From Alphaproteobacteria bacterium (GTDB lineage Bacteria > Pseudomonadota > Alphaproteobacteria > Reyranellales > Reyranellaceae): 58,017 bases of DNA. Under the pieces are notes generated by a model that saw only the letters and a program-made list of their open reading frames with translations, did not search any database and was not told where the DNA came from. Location of the stretch: the NCBI GenBank assembly GCA_016870115.1, contig VGCH01000019.1, positions 1 through 58,017 on the forward strand, given 5' to 3'. The position numbers were made by a program, and so were the translations under genes. Of this stretch, positions 19,865 through 28,103 are shown piece by piece; the stretch's first letter is position 1; the number at the start of each line of letters is the position of its first letter.

Positions 19865-20466
19865 CCATCCTGTTTCACGAGGGCAACCGCGAGCTCCAGG
19901 ACCGCTTCGACAGTCGACGCATCGCCGATCGGCTCGAGGACAAGCTGACGCGGACCGCATTCACCGACGCCGATCGCGCCTTCATCGAGGGCGCGATGTT
20001 CTTCTTCCTGGCGACTGCCGACACGCAGGGTCGCCCGGACTGTTCCTTCAAGGGCGGGACGAAAGGTTTCGTGCGGGTGGTCGGTCCGTCGGAGCTGGCG
20101 TTCCCCGACTATGACGGCAACGGCATGTTCAAGAGTCTGGGCAACGTGCTGGTCAATCCCGCCGTGGGATTGCTGTTCATCGAGATGGCCGAGAAGCCGC
20201 GACGGTTGCGGGTCAACGGCTCCGCTCGCGTCCTGGAGGACGATCCGCTGCGGCAGGAGTTCCCCGGCGCCCAACTTCTGGTGCGCGTGACCGCACGCGC
20301 GATATTCCCCAACTGCCCCCGCTACATCGTTCGGCCCGGCGAGGCCGCCCCTTCGGTCTACGCGCCGCGACCCGGCCACCTTCCTCCCGAACCGGCCTGG
20401 AAAGGCTTCGATGATTTCAAGGATCACGTCCATCCCCGCGCGCCAGTGCCCGGCGACAGGGGATAG
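19861..20466 (+). CDS. Pyridoxamine 5'-phosphate oxidase-like FMN-binding protein
   Basis: A 201-residue protein of the split-barrel flavin-binding superfamily. Recognisable elements are DRAFIEGAMFFFLATADTQGRPDCSFKGG and the later GNGMFKSLGNVLVNPAVGLLFIEM, typical of the PPOX-type family. The substrate is unknown; members reduce or bind flavin, haem or F420 ligands. Its start overlaps the pxpC stop by 4 bp, so it is co-translated with the 5-oxoprolinase subunits, but no functional link is known to me. Confidence 0.8.
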   Translation: MTILFHEGNRELQDRFDSRRIADRLEDKLTRTAFTDADRAFIEGAMFFFLATADTQGRPDCSFKGGTKGFVRVVGPSELAFPDYDGNGMFKSLGNVLVNPAVGLLFIEMAEKPRRLRVNGSARVLEDDPLRQEFPGAQLLVRVTARAIFPNCPRYIVRPGEAAPSVYAPRPGHLPPEPAWKGFDDFKDHVHPRAPVPGDRG

Positions 20467-20478
20467 CGACCGCGCCCG

Positions 20479-20871
20479 TCACTCGTTGTCGAAAGCGCCG
20501 TCGAAGGACAGGCGCCCCGGCCCGGCGACATAGAGCGCCAGCAGGCCGCCCGCGATAGCGAAGTTCTTGAGGAAGTGGAACATCTGCGCACGCTCGGGAA
20601 AATTCGCGTGAAACAGCAGCGCGGTCACGATGCAGAAGCCGGCGAGACCCAGGCTGACCAGCCGCGTCTTGGCGCCGACGATCAGCAGCAGCGCGCCGCC
20701 GATCTCAATGACGATGGCCATTGGCAAGAGCGCGCTCAGCACGCCGCTCTGCATCATGAACACGGCCGCCTCATCGTAGCCGTGGATCTTGCCCACGCCC
20801 GACCACACGAACAGGCCCGCCATCAGGCACCTGCCGACCAGAAGCACGCTACTGTTGGCCGCCTCGTCCAT
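20479..20871 (-). CDS. DoxX family membrane protein
   Basis: A 130-residue integral membrane protein with four hydrophobic helices. The DoxX signature is visible: LVGRCLMAGLFVWSGVGKI near the N-terminus, then IVIEIGGALLLIVGAKTR and LKNFAIAGGLLALYVAGPG at the end. DoxX-like proteins appear in quinone-linked oxidoreductase and redox-stress contexts; the specific role is unknown. It converges on the preceding FMN-protein gene with a 12-bp gap and is divergent from the carboxyltransferase gene at 20983. The ATG at 20871 is the natural start before helix 1. Confidence 0.85.
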   Translation of the reverse strand: MDEAANSSVLLVGRCLMAGLFVWSGVGKIHGYDEAAVFMMQSGVLSALLPMAIVIEIGGALLLIVGAKTRLVSLGLAGFCIVTALLFHANFPERAQMFHFLKNFAIAGGLLALYVAGPGRLSFDGAFDNE

Positions 20872-20982
20872 CCGCCACCCGAAGCTCTGCTGGAAGTAGT
20901 GTAGCGGAACGGCGCGCCCGCCGCCGCTTCCGGCCCTGTGGGCGGTTTGGTAGGACAGGCACCGACCACGGAAGGGACTGCG

Positions 20983-22533
20983 ATGGCCTGGCAACCCGAA
21001 CTCGACGAACTGCGCCGCCGCCAGGAGCTCGCCCTCCGGATGGGTGGCGCCGACAAGGTGAAGCGCCAGCACGCCGGCGGACGGCTGACGGTGCGCGAGC
21101 GGATCGACCGGCTGGTCGATCCGGGCTCCTTCCGCGAGGTCGGGAGCATCGCGGGCAAGGCCGAGTATGACGCCCGCAACGATCTGGTCGATTTGGTCCC
21201 CGCCAATGCCGTGATGGGCCGCGCCAAGATCGACGGGCGGCCGATCGCCGTCACCGGCGACGACTTCACGGTGCGCGGCGGTTCCGCTGACGCCACGATC
21301 AAGGAAAAAGACATCTTCATCGAGCGCTACGCCCACCAGTATCGCGTGCCGCTCGTGCGCCTGATCGAGGGTTCGGGTGGCGGCGGCTCGGTCAAGACCA
21401 TCGAGACCACGGGTCGCGCCAACGTCCCCGGCGTGCGCGGCTGGGAGTGGGTGGTCCAGAACATGGGCACGGTTCCCACCGTAGGTTTGGGGTTGGGCTC
21501 GGTCGCGGGGCTGGGCGCGGCGCGCCTCGCGGCCACGCACTTCTCGATCATGGTGAAGGACACTTCCGCGATGTTCGTGGCGGGACCCCCGGTCGTGAAC
21601 CGCCTCGGCCCGCGCCAGTTCGACAAGCAGGATCTGGGCGGCTGGGAAATCCAGCTGCGCGCCGGCGCGATCGACGAGGCGACAGACAGCGAGGACGAGG
21701 CCTTCGCGCTCGCGAGGCGATTCCTCTCGTACCTGCCCTCCTCGATCCATGAGGCGCCACCCCGAGGACCGGTCACCGACGATCCGGCGCGCCGGGAGGA
21801 GTCGCTTTTCACCGCGATCCCGCGGGAGATCCGCAAGGTCTATCGCGTGCGGCCGATCATCGAGGCCATCGTCGATCGCGGCAGCTTCATGGAGATGGGC
21901 CGCCTGTATGGTCGCTCGGTCGCGACCGGACTGGCGCGCATCGACGGCTGGCCGGTCGCGCTGATGGCGAGCGACCCGATGTTCTATGGCGGCGGGTGGA
22001 CGGCCGACGCTTGCCAAAAGGTGGCGCGCTTCGTCGATCTCGCCGAGACCTTCCATCTGCCGGTCGTCTATCTCTGCGACTGTCCCGGCTTCCTGATCGG
22101 CTTGGAAGCCGAGCAAAGCGGTGTCATCCGTCAAGGTGTCCGCGCCATGTCGGCGATGTTCCAGAGCACGGTGCCGTGGTGCACCTTTATCCTGCGCAAC
22201 GCCTTCGGCGTCGCCGGAGCGGCGCACCAAAACGGCGCCCGACTCAACTGGCGCTACGCGTGGCCATCGGGGCGCTGGGGATCGCTGCCGCTGGAGGGCG
22301 GGATCGAGGCGGCCTATCGCGCCGACATCGAAGCGGCCGCCGACCCCAAGGCCAAGATGGCCGAGATCGAAGAAAGGCTGAACAAGCTGCGCTCGCCGTT
22401 CCGCAGTGCCGAGAGTTTCTGGATCGAGGAGATCGTCGATCCACGCGACACGCGGCGAATCCTCTGCGAGTTCGTCGAACTCGCCGCGCCGGTTCGCGGC
22501 AGCGGCCCGGCCCGGATGTGGATGCGACCCTGA
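20983..22533 (+). CDS. Acyl-CoA carboxylase carboxyltransferase subunit
   Basis: Carboxyltransferase (beta) chain of the propionyl-CoA/methylcrotonyl-CoA type biotin-dependent carboxylases, which moves CO2 from carboxybiotin to an acyl-CoA. The 516-residue protein has the two crotonase-like halves: the first with RLTVRERIDRLVDPGSF and IEGSGGGG, the second with CDCPGFLIG and the oxyanion-hole-type GGGWTADA and GVAGAAHQNG. The start MAWQPELDELRRR at 20983 has GGAAGGG upstream. No biotin carboxylase or BCCP gene is adjacent, so its partner must be elsewhere and the acyl-CoA substrate cannot be assigned. Confidence 0.87.
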   Translation: MAWQPELDELRRRQELALRMGGADKVKRQHAGGRLTVRERIDRLVDPGSFREVGSIAGKAEYDARNDLVDLVPANAVMGRAKIDGRPIAVTGDDFTVRGGSADATIKEKDIFIERYAHQYRVPLVRLIEGSGGGGSVKTIETTGRANVPGVRGWEWVVQNMGTVPTVGLGLGSVAGLGAARLAATHFSIMVKDTSAMFVAGPPVVNRLGPRQFDKQDLGGWEIQLRAGAIDEATDSEDEAFALARRFLSYLPSSIHEAPPRGPVTDDPARREESLFTAIPREIRKVYRVRPIIEAIVDRGSFMEMGRLYGRSVATGLARIDGWPVALMASDPMFYGGGWTADACQKVARFVDLAETFHLPVVYLCDCPGFLIGLEAEQSGVIRQGVRAMSAMFQSTVPWCTFILRNAFGVAGAAHQNGARLNWRYAWPSGRWGSLPLEGGIEAAYRADIEAAADPKAKMAEIEERLNKLRSPFRSAESFWIEEIVDPRDTRRILCEFVELAAPVRGSGPARMWMRP

Positions 22534-22540
22534 CGCCGGC

Positions 22541-23902
22541 CTAGCGCCAGAGGTATCGGTCCAGCGGCGGCAGGCGCCCGATCGCGTAGGGGTCGGGTTT
22601 GCCGTCTGCGACCGGCATCACGAGAAGCGCCTCTCCATGTCGGCGGTGCAGCAGCCGACTGAGCGCCGGCATTGTCCAGTCCTGAACGAACATCTTCCCA
22701 GGCCACTCCACCAGTTCCGTGTCGTGAACCGCGATCGCACCGGACTTGCCGGCGATCAGCCCGCGCATGGTGTCGAGCGATCGCGACCATTGCGTCGTGA
22801 GGTAGAGGTCCGGCACGCAGGCCGCCGCGAACATCAGCCCCAATCCGGCGGCAAGACGACGCGCGGCGGCGGGCGCCCGCGCGGCCCGCAACATGGACCA
22901 GTCGAGGCGCGCCGCGGCCTCGGCGATGCACAGCAGCACCAGGAGACCCGCGAGCAGAGCTCCCGCGGCAGTGCGCGCGACGTAGTGAGCCGGCGCAAAC
23001 ACCAGCGCGAGTTCATGCAGATAGCGAGTCCAGGGCGACAACCCGAGGAGCAGCGCCCCCGCCAGCGCCAACCCCAAGACAGAACGCGCCCGCGCGGTCC
23101 CGCCCGCGAGCGCCAGCGCCCCAATCGGCACCAACGCGACGAGAGCCAACACGAACTGCTGATTTTCCGTGAAGTCGAACGTCGCGGCGCGCACGCGCGT
23201 GAAATGCGGGTGGGTCCAGTAGGTCACGAGCGTATCGAGAGCCACCGCGCCTGCGGCGAGAAAGCCGAGGGCCGCGAGCGCACTCGCCGCGCGCGCGATC
23301 GTGGATCCCGCCATACGGGTCGCATGCCAGCCGGCCACGAGGGCGAGCAGTGGGCCGAGATGCACCATGGCCTCGTAGGACCGTACCGCAAGCGCCGCCA
23401 GCACCAGCAACACGAACGAGTCGCCCGGGCGCCCGGGTCGAGAGGTCAGCGCGACCGTTACGACAGCCGTCGCCAGCGCGTAGGCGACATTGTACTCGCC
23501 GACGATAAAGAACGAAGTCGGCAGGTAGACGGCGATCAGGATCGCGAGCAGACCCGCGAGCAGCAGTGGTGCGTCGCGACAGCGGTAAAGGGCGAGGCTG
23601 TATAGCCCGGCCGGGAGTGCAAACAGGCAGGCCGACCACACGAGCGCCAGCGCGGCGACGTCGCTCACCCCGGCACGGATCGCGAGCAGCACGGGCGCTT
23701 GCGTGAGCCAGGCGACATGTGCCCGTGCCGGATAGAAGTCGTGGAAACCCTGCTTGCGCAGCATCTCCACCAAAAACGCCGCGCCGTCCCAGTAGAGCCC
23801 GCGCAGGTTCCACGCGCTCCAGGCCGCGAGCAGCCACAGGATCGCCATGGCAAGACCGGCGACTCGCCGGGTCCCGCCGTCCGTCGCGCTCAACGTCGCC
23901 AA
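22541..23902 (-). CDS. Multi-pass membrane protein, tandem paralogue 1
   Basis: A 453-residue integral membrane protein of unknown function with about 9-11 hydrophobic helices. It shares its plan and motifs with the gene directly upstream: ILWLLAAWSAWNLRGLYWDG, FYPARAHVAWLTQAP and FFIVGEYNVAYALA. The early acidic residue after the first helix and the extracytoplasmic loops recall C-type glycosyltransferases, but I see no decisive motif. A TTG start at 23902 is chosen because GAGG lies about 10 nt upstream; the in-frame ATG at 23848 has no such site. It overlaps the upstream gene's end by 13 bp. Confidence 0.7.
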   Translation of the reverse strand: MATLSATDGGTRRVAGLAMAILWLLAAWSAWNLRGLYWDGAAFLVEMLRKQGFHDFYPARAHVAWLTQAPVLLAIRAGVSDVAALALVWSACLFALPAGLYSLALYRCRDAPLLLAGLLAILIAVYLPTSFFIVGEYNVAYALATAVVTVALTSRPGRPGDSFVLLVLAALAVRSYEAMVHLGPLLALVAGWHATRMAGSTIARAASALAALGFLAAGAVALDTLVTYWTHPHFTRVRAATFDFTENQQFVLALVALVPIGALALAGGTARARSVLGLALAGALLLGLSPWTRYLHELALVFAPAHYVARTAAGALLAGLLVLLCIAEAAARLDWSMLRAARAPAAARRLAAGLGLMFAAACVPDLYLTTQWSRSLDTMRGLIAGKSGAIAVHDTELVEWPGKMFVQDWTMPALSRLLHRRHGEALLVMPVADGKPDPYAIGRLPPLDRYLWR

Positions 23903-25239
23903 TGGAAGTGCCTCAACCGGTCGATGGCCGTCAGCGGATCGAACGGTTGCCAGTCGGTGTAGTGCTTCGGGACGAGCACGACCGCCGTCCCGCCCGGCGG
24001 CCGGACCAGGGCGCTGCTGAGCGGCAAGGTCCAGTTCTCGACATAGCGCGCGAACGCGGGTTCACCGAGTCGCGTCTCCTCGAACGGAATCGGACCGCTG
24101 CGCGACATCGCGAGCGATCTCAGCTCGTCGAGATAACGGGTCCACCCCATGGTCAACGCGATGTCGACGGGGATCGCCGCCATGACGGCTATGACGGCCA
24201 GGCGCGACAGCCGGGCCGTGGAGAGCGGGTCGCGCAAGGCGGCCAGCGCCATGAGCGGTCGCCAGCCTGCGGCGTGGCACCACATCGCGCCGATCGCCAG
24301 CGCCGCCACGAAGCCACCGGCGGTGCGCGCCGCATAGTGGGACTTGGGCAGCGGCTGGACGAACCAATCGGTGAAGCACAGCAATGCCGACGACGCGACC
24401 AGCGCGAGCAAGACCCAGGCCGCCCGATAGGTGGCCGGCGCACACAACGACTCCGGCCGTCGCACACCCGCGACTGCGACTGTCGCGAATGCCACGACGG
24501 TTAGCGCGAACGGCAGGTTCTGCCAGAAGTTGAAAGCCTCCCGCAGCGACTTGTGAAAGTGAGACGGCTGGTAGGGATTGCGCATCGAGTCGAAGCCCAC
24601 CCAAGCGGCGCCGAGAAACAGGATGGCGGCGCCAAGCCACGCCACCGCACCGACCGTCCAGACGATCCTACCAGCGCGGACGCGCCACACGAGGAATGCC
24701 GCCGTCAGGAGCCCGAGATAGACCATGGTCTCATAGGATCGCAGCGCCACCGCGCCGACGACGAGCAGCAACACACCGTCACCCAGGCCAGGTCGCGCGG
24801 CGCGCGCCGCGACGACCGCCGCGACAACCGCCAGCGCATAGGCCGCGTTGTACTCACCCACGATGAAGAACGACATATGCATGAAGTCGAGCGCGATCAC
24901 CGCGACGACCAGAAAGACGAGGCCGGCATCGTCACGGGCCCGCCAGAGCGCTAGGTGATAGGCTGCAGTGGGCAGCGCGAACATGCCCAACGACAAAAGG
25001 CGCGCCAGGGTTTCCAGCTCGACGACGCCGGCCCTGAGGGCCACCACCGCCGGCACCTGCGTAAGCCACATCACATGGATTCGCGGCGGATAGAAATCGA
25101 AGAACCGGCCGTTCTGCGCGATGTGGAACAGAAAGTTTGCGCCGTCCATGAAGAGCCCGCGCGACGTCCACGCATGCCATCCTGCCAGTAGCCAAAGGAC
25201 GGCTGGCACAGCGTAGGATATGGCTCGCGGACTGGTCAT
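23890..25239 (-). CDS. Multi-pass membrane protein, tandem paralogue 2
   Basis: A 449-residue integral membrane protein, clearly paralogous to the gene downstream: AVLWLLAGWHAWTSRGLFMDGANF, FYPPRIHVMWLTQVP and FFIVGEYNAAYALA align to the same positions. About ten hydrophobic helices are spread along it, and both proteins end in short soluble tails containing YLDELRSL or related segments. Function is unknown; a glycosyl or glycolipid transferase is possible. The ATG at 25239 is chosen over a longer frame start at 25281. It is divergent from the duplicated methyltransferase-like gene, 90 bp away. Confidence 0.7.
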   Translation of the reverse strand: MTSPRAISYAVPAVLWLLAGWHAWTSRGLFMDGANFLFHIAQNGRFFDFYPPRIHVMWLTQVPAVVALRAGVVELETLARLLSLGMFALPTAAYHLALWRARDDAGLVFLVVAVIALDFMHMSFFIVGEYNAAYALAVVAAVVAARAARPGLGDGVLLLVVGAVALRSYETMVYLGLLTAAFLVWRVRAGRIVWTVGAVAWLGAAILFLGAAWVGFDSMRNPYQPSHFHKSLREAFNFWQNLPFALTVVAFATVAVAGVRRPESLCAPATYRAAWVLLALVASSALLCFTDWFVQPLPKSHYAARTAGGFVAALAIGAMWCHAAGWRPLMALAALRDPLSTARLSRLAVIAVMAAIPVDIALTMGWTRYLDELRSLAMSRSGPIPFEETRLGEPAFARYVENWTLPLSSALVRPPGGTAVVLVPKHYTDWQPFDPLTAIDRLRHFHWRR

Positions 25240-25329
25240 GGTGCGGTTGGCGGCTCTACACAGACTGACCGGCTGGGGCAACCCACGCGCCTTGCACCCC
25301 GTCCAGACGGCTGATAGTCACGCCGGGCC

Positions 25330-26841
25330 ATGCCAGCCTCGACTGCCCTGACCTGGGAGCGCATTTCGGCGATCCCCGGGTGGTTCACGATCTCGTCCTA
25401 CGGTGTCTGGCGGGCCCTTCTGGATTTCCAAGAGGACGTCCGGGGAGACGTGCTCGAGATCGGTATCTGGCGCGGCCGCTCGACCGCCGTTCTCGCGGGG
25501 TACCGGCGGCCGGGGGAGAAACTCTATCTCTGCGACCTCAATCTAGATGAGGGTGCCGTCCATAGCGCACTGCGATCAGTCGGCGCCTCGACCGATGACC
25601 TAGTGCCGTTGAGCGGCCCGTCCGCCGGGCTGGAGGGGCGGCTGAACTTGTCAGCCATGCGCGATAGCATCCGCTGGATGCATATCGATGGCGAGCACAC
25701 AGGCGCGACAGTGTCGCGGGAGTTGGCGCTCGCGAACCGCGTGCTGCATCCCGACGGAATTCTCGTCATCGACGACTTTTTCTCGCCGCGCTATCCGGCC
25801 AACACGACGGAGACAATGCGCTACCTCGACCGCCACCCCTTGGCGTTCCGGCTCTTTGCCGTGGCCTTCAACAAGGCCTATCTCTGCCGCCCCCCCTACG
25901 CCGAGCGCCTGGTGACGTACCTGCGCGGCGCGTTTCCCGCGGTGCTGCGCAGTCACGGTCCGCGGGGGGCCTCAATCTACTGGAGCGGCGGTCCGTGGGC
26001 CGGCGGGCCCGTTGGCATGGTCAACTACCAGGAGGCGGTAGGCTCGCCGACCGCGGGGTCTGGCGGCACGGCGCCGCCGGGTTGGCTGACCTCGCAAACA
26101 CTGGCGACATGGCGTGCGCTGCTCGACGGGCAGCGCGAGACAGGCGACGTATTCGATATCGGCACAAGGATGGGTCAGAGCACCGCCCTGCTCGCCGGCG
26201 CGCTCGGCGCGACGGATACGCTGCATGTCTGGGATCCCGAGATCTCGATTGAGCGGCTGCGCGAATACCTCGTTCACGCCGGCGTCACCGAGGTTTCGCC
26301 CGTCGCCGTTCCCGGCCGACCACGTGAGTTCGAGAGCCGGATGGATTTGCGGGCGCTGCATGCGCGGGTTCGCTGGTTGCATCTCGACAGCGAGCGGGTC
26401 GGCAGCGACCTGGTCGCTACGCTGGAGTTCGCGGATCGCGTGATCGGACCACGGGGAATCGTCGCCGTCAGCGACTTCTTCTCGGCACGGCGGCCGGCGG
26501 TGACGATCGATCTCGTGAAGTTCCTCGATCAGAACCCCTTTGCGTTTCGGCTGTTCGCGACGGGCTTCGAGATGGCCTACCTCTGCCGCCCCGAGGCGAT
26601 GCCCCACTTCGTCGACTATATGGCCGTGGGCTTCGGGCGGGCGCTGGCCCGCCACGGCGGAAAAGCCACCATCTACAAGACGACTGGGCCCTGGGATGAC
26701 GATGCGGTCGGCATCGCCGAATACAACGACGTCGATGGACCGATCGCGGGTCCTGACGACCGGCAGCACATCTGGCACACCGTGCAGGCGCGGCCCGTCG
26801 GCTCGCTCTGGCGTCGACTGCGCCGCCGCCTCGGCTTCTAG
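25330..26841 (+). CDS. Methyltransferase-like protein with internally duplicated domain
   Basis: A 503-residue protein built from two copies of one class I SAM methyltransferase-like domain (CmcI/TylF type), offset by about 232 residues. Copy 1 has the motif DVLEIGIWRGRSTAVLAG (about 40-57), WMHIDGEHTGATVS and ILVIDDFFSPRYPA. Copy 2 has DVFDIGTRMGQSTALLAG (about 272-289), WLHLDSERVGSDLV and IVAVSDFFSARRPA. Both continue with a nearly identical FAFRLFA...YLCRP segment. Copy 1 keeps the IDGEH and IDDF acidic/His set expected for a metal-assisted methyltransferase, while copy 2 has lost the His and one Asp, suggesting a degenerate regulatory or substrate-binding half. The substrate is unknown. 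Confidence 0.75.
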   Translation: MPASTALTWERISAIPGWFTISSYGVWRALLDFQEDVRGDVLEIGIWRGRSTAVLAGYRRPGEKLYLCDLNLDEGAVHSALRSVGASTDDLVPLSGPSAGLEGRLNLSAMRDSIRWMHIDGEHTGATVSRELALANRVLHPDGILVIDDFFSPRYPANTTETMRYLDRHPLAFRLFAVAFNKAYLCRPPYAERLVTYLRGAFPAVLRSHGPRGASIYWSGGPWAGGPVGMVNYQEAVGSPTAGSGGTAPPGWLTSQTLATWRALLDGQRETGDVFDIGTRMGQSTALLAGALGATDTLHVWDPEISIERLREYLVHAGVTEVSPVAVPGRPREFESRMDLRALHARVRWLHLDSERVGSDLVATLEFADRVIGPRGIVAVSDFFSARRPAVTIDLVKFLDQNPFAFRLFATGFEMAYLCRPEAMPHFVDYMAVGFGRALARHGGKATIYKTTGPWDDDAVGIAEYNDVDGPIAGPDDRQHIWHTVQARPVGSLWRRLRRRLGF

Positions 26842-26869
26842 AGTGTTTCCGTGCAGATGGGACCTCTCA

Positions 26870-26940
26870 CGCGGTTCACCCTGAACATAACCGCGCCACT
26901 GGCGATGCCTCGTTCGTTGGCTGTCCGACCCGGCCAACGA
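26870..26940. terminator. Paired hairpins between convergent genes
   Basis: Two perfect inverted repeats lie in the 118-bp gap between convergent genes: CGCGGTT/AACCGCG at 26870-26876/26889-26895 and TCGTTGGC/GCCAACGA at 26914-26921/26933-26940. Position suggests a bidirectional terminator, although no clear T-run follows either stem. Confidence 0.4.
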
Positions 26941-26959
26941 CACCCGGATCGGCGAGACT

Positions 26960-27958
26960 CTAGGCCGCCACCAGCTTCAGCTGTTCATCGAGATCATCGG
27001 CAATGAAGTGGCGCACGACCTCATCGAGGTCGCGATCCACCTCGAAACCGAGCGATCGCGCCTTGGCGCTGTCGATGCCTTGCGGCCAGCCATTGCAAAT
27101 CGCCTGAATAGCGGGGTCGTGCTGCCACTCGACGCGCCCCGTGCGACGGTTGCCCGCGTGGCGTCCAATCGCGGCTTCCAACTCCTTCGCCGTCACACGG
27201 ATGCCATTCAGCAACAGAGCCCGCGCGGGCCCGAACGCGTCGGCCGGCAGATCGTGCGCGCGCATGAAGGCATCGACCGTCTTGCGTGGGCTCAGCACTA
27301 CCATGACCGTGTCGCCGGTCACCGGGCAGACGACGTCGCGGCCGGTCAGAGGTTCGCGCAGGATCGAGCTCGCCCAGGTGGACGCCGCCTTGTTGGGCAG
27401 GCCGGTTCGCACACAAATCGTCGGCAGTCGCACCGCCGTACCGCGGATGTACCCCTTGCGCGTGTAGTCACGCACCAGGAACTCGCCGATCGACTTCTGC
27501 GCCCCGTAGCTCGTTTGAGGGGTCAGCGGCGTGTCGTCCGAAACCGCGGGCGGCAGCGCGCCACCGTAGGCGGCGAGCGATGAGGTGAACACCACGCGCG
27601 GGCATGCCCCGCCCGCACGGCAGGCTTCAAGGACATGGCGGGTGCCATCGAGGTTGACCCGATAGCCGAGGTCGAAATCCGCCTCGGCGCCGGCGCTGAC
27701 CACCGCGGCAAAGTGAAAGACTGTCGCGGCGCCGCGCACCAGCGCCGACACCGTCGCGGCATCGGCGATGTCGCCCGCCTGCGTCCTGATGCGCGCATCA
27801 TCCAGCCCCGGGCCGCTGGCGTGGCCGACGTCGAACAGCACGAGCTCGGTTATGGGCTCGGGCTTGCCGGAGGAGCCCACGATGGCGCCATCAGCCAGCA
27901 GGCGGCGCGCCAACTTCTTGCCCAGGAACCCCGCCCCGCCCGTGATCACGACCTTCAT
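26960..27958 (-). CDS. NAD-dependent epimerase/dehydrogenase, DenD-like
   Basis: A 332-residue extended short-chain dehydrogenase. The Rossmann motif is GGAGFLGKKLA (about 7-17), with catalytic TSSLAAYGG and the YxxxK pair in SYGAQKSIGEF. The overall sequence, with RLPTICVRTGLPNKAASTWASSILREPL and SPRKTVDAFM, closely resembles D-erythronate dehydrogenase (DenD), which oxidises D-erythronate C2. The ATG at 27958 matches the family N-terminus MKVVITGGAGFLG and has a GGGGGA-type site upstream. The companion den genes (OtnK, OtnC, OtnI types) are not nearby, so the substrate remains probable rather than certain. Confidence 0.82.
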   Translation of the reverse strand: MKVVITGGAGFLGKKLARRLLADGAIVGSSGKPEPITELVLFDVGHASGPGLDDARIRTQAGDIADAATVSALVRGAATVFHFAAVVSAGAEADFDLGYRVNLDGTRHVLEACRAGGACPRVVFTSSLAAYGGALPPAVSDDTPLTPQTSYGAQKSIGEFLVRDYTRKGYIRGTAVRLPTICVRTGLPNKAASTWASSILREPLTGRDVVCPVTGDTVMVVLSPRKTVDAFMRAHDLPADAFGPARALLLNGIRVTAKELEAAIGRHAGNRRTGRVEWQHDPAIQAICNGWPQGIDSAKARSLGFEVDRDLDEVVRHFIADDLDEQLKLVAA

Positions 27959-28103
27959 GCCGACGCTCCCCCTTTTGAGGTGTGCAATCTTGCCCGCCGC
28001 GGCGCGCGGGGTCCATGCGGGCGATTGAACGTGGCGGGTGAGGCGCGTAGATTCATCGTCAACAAAGCAAGACAGCCGGCCCACCCCTCCGCCGGAGCCC
28101 GCC

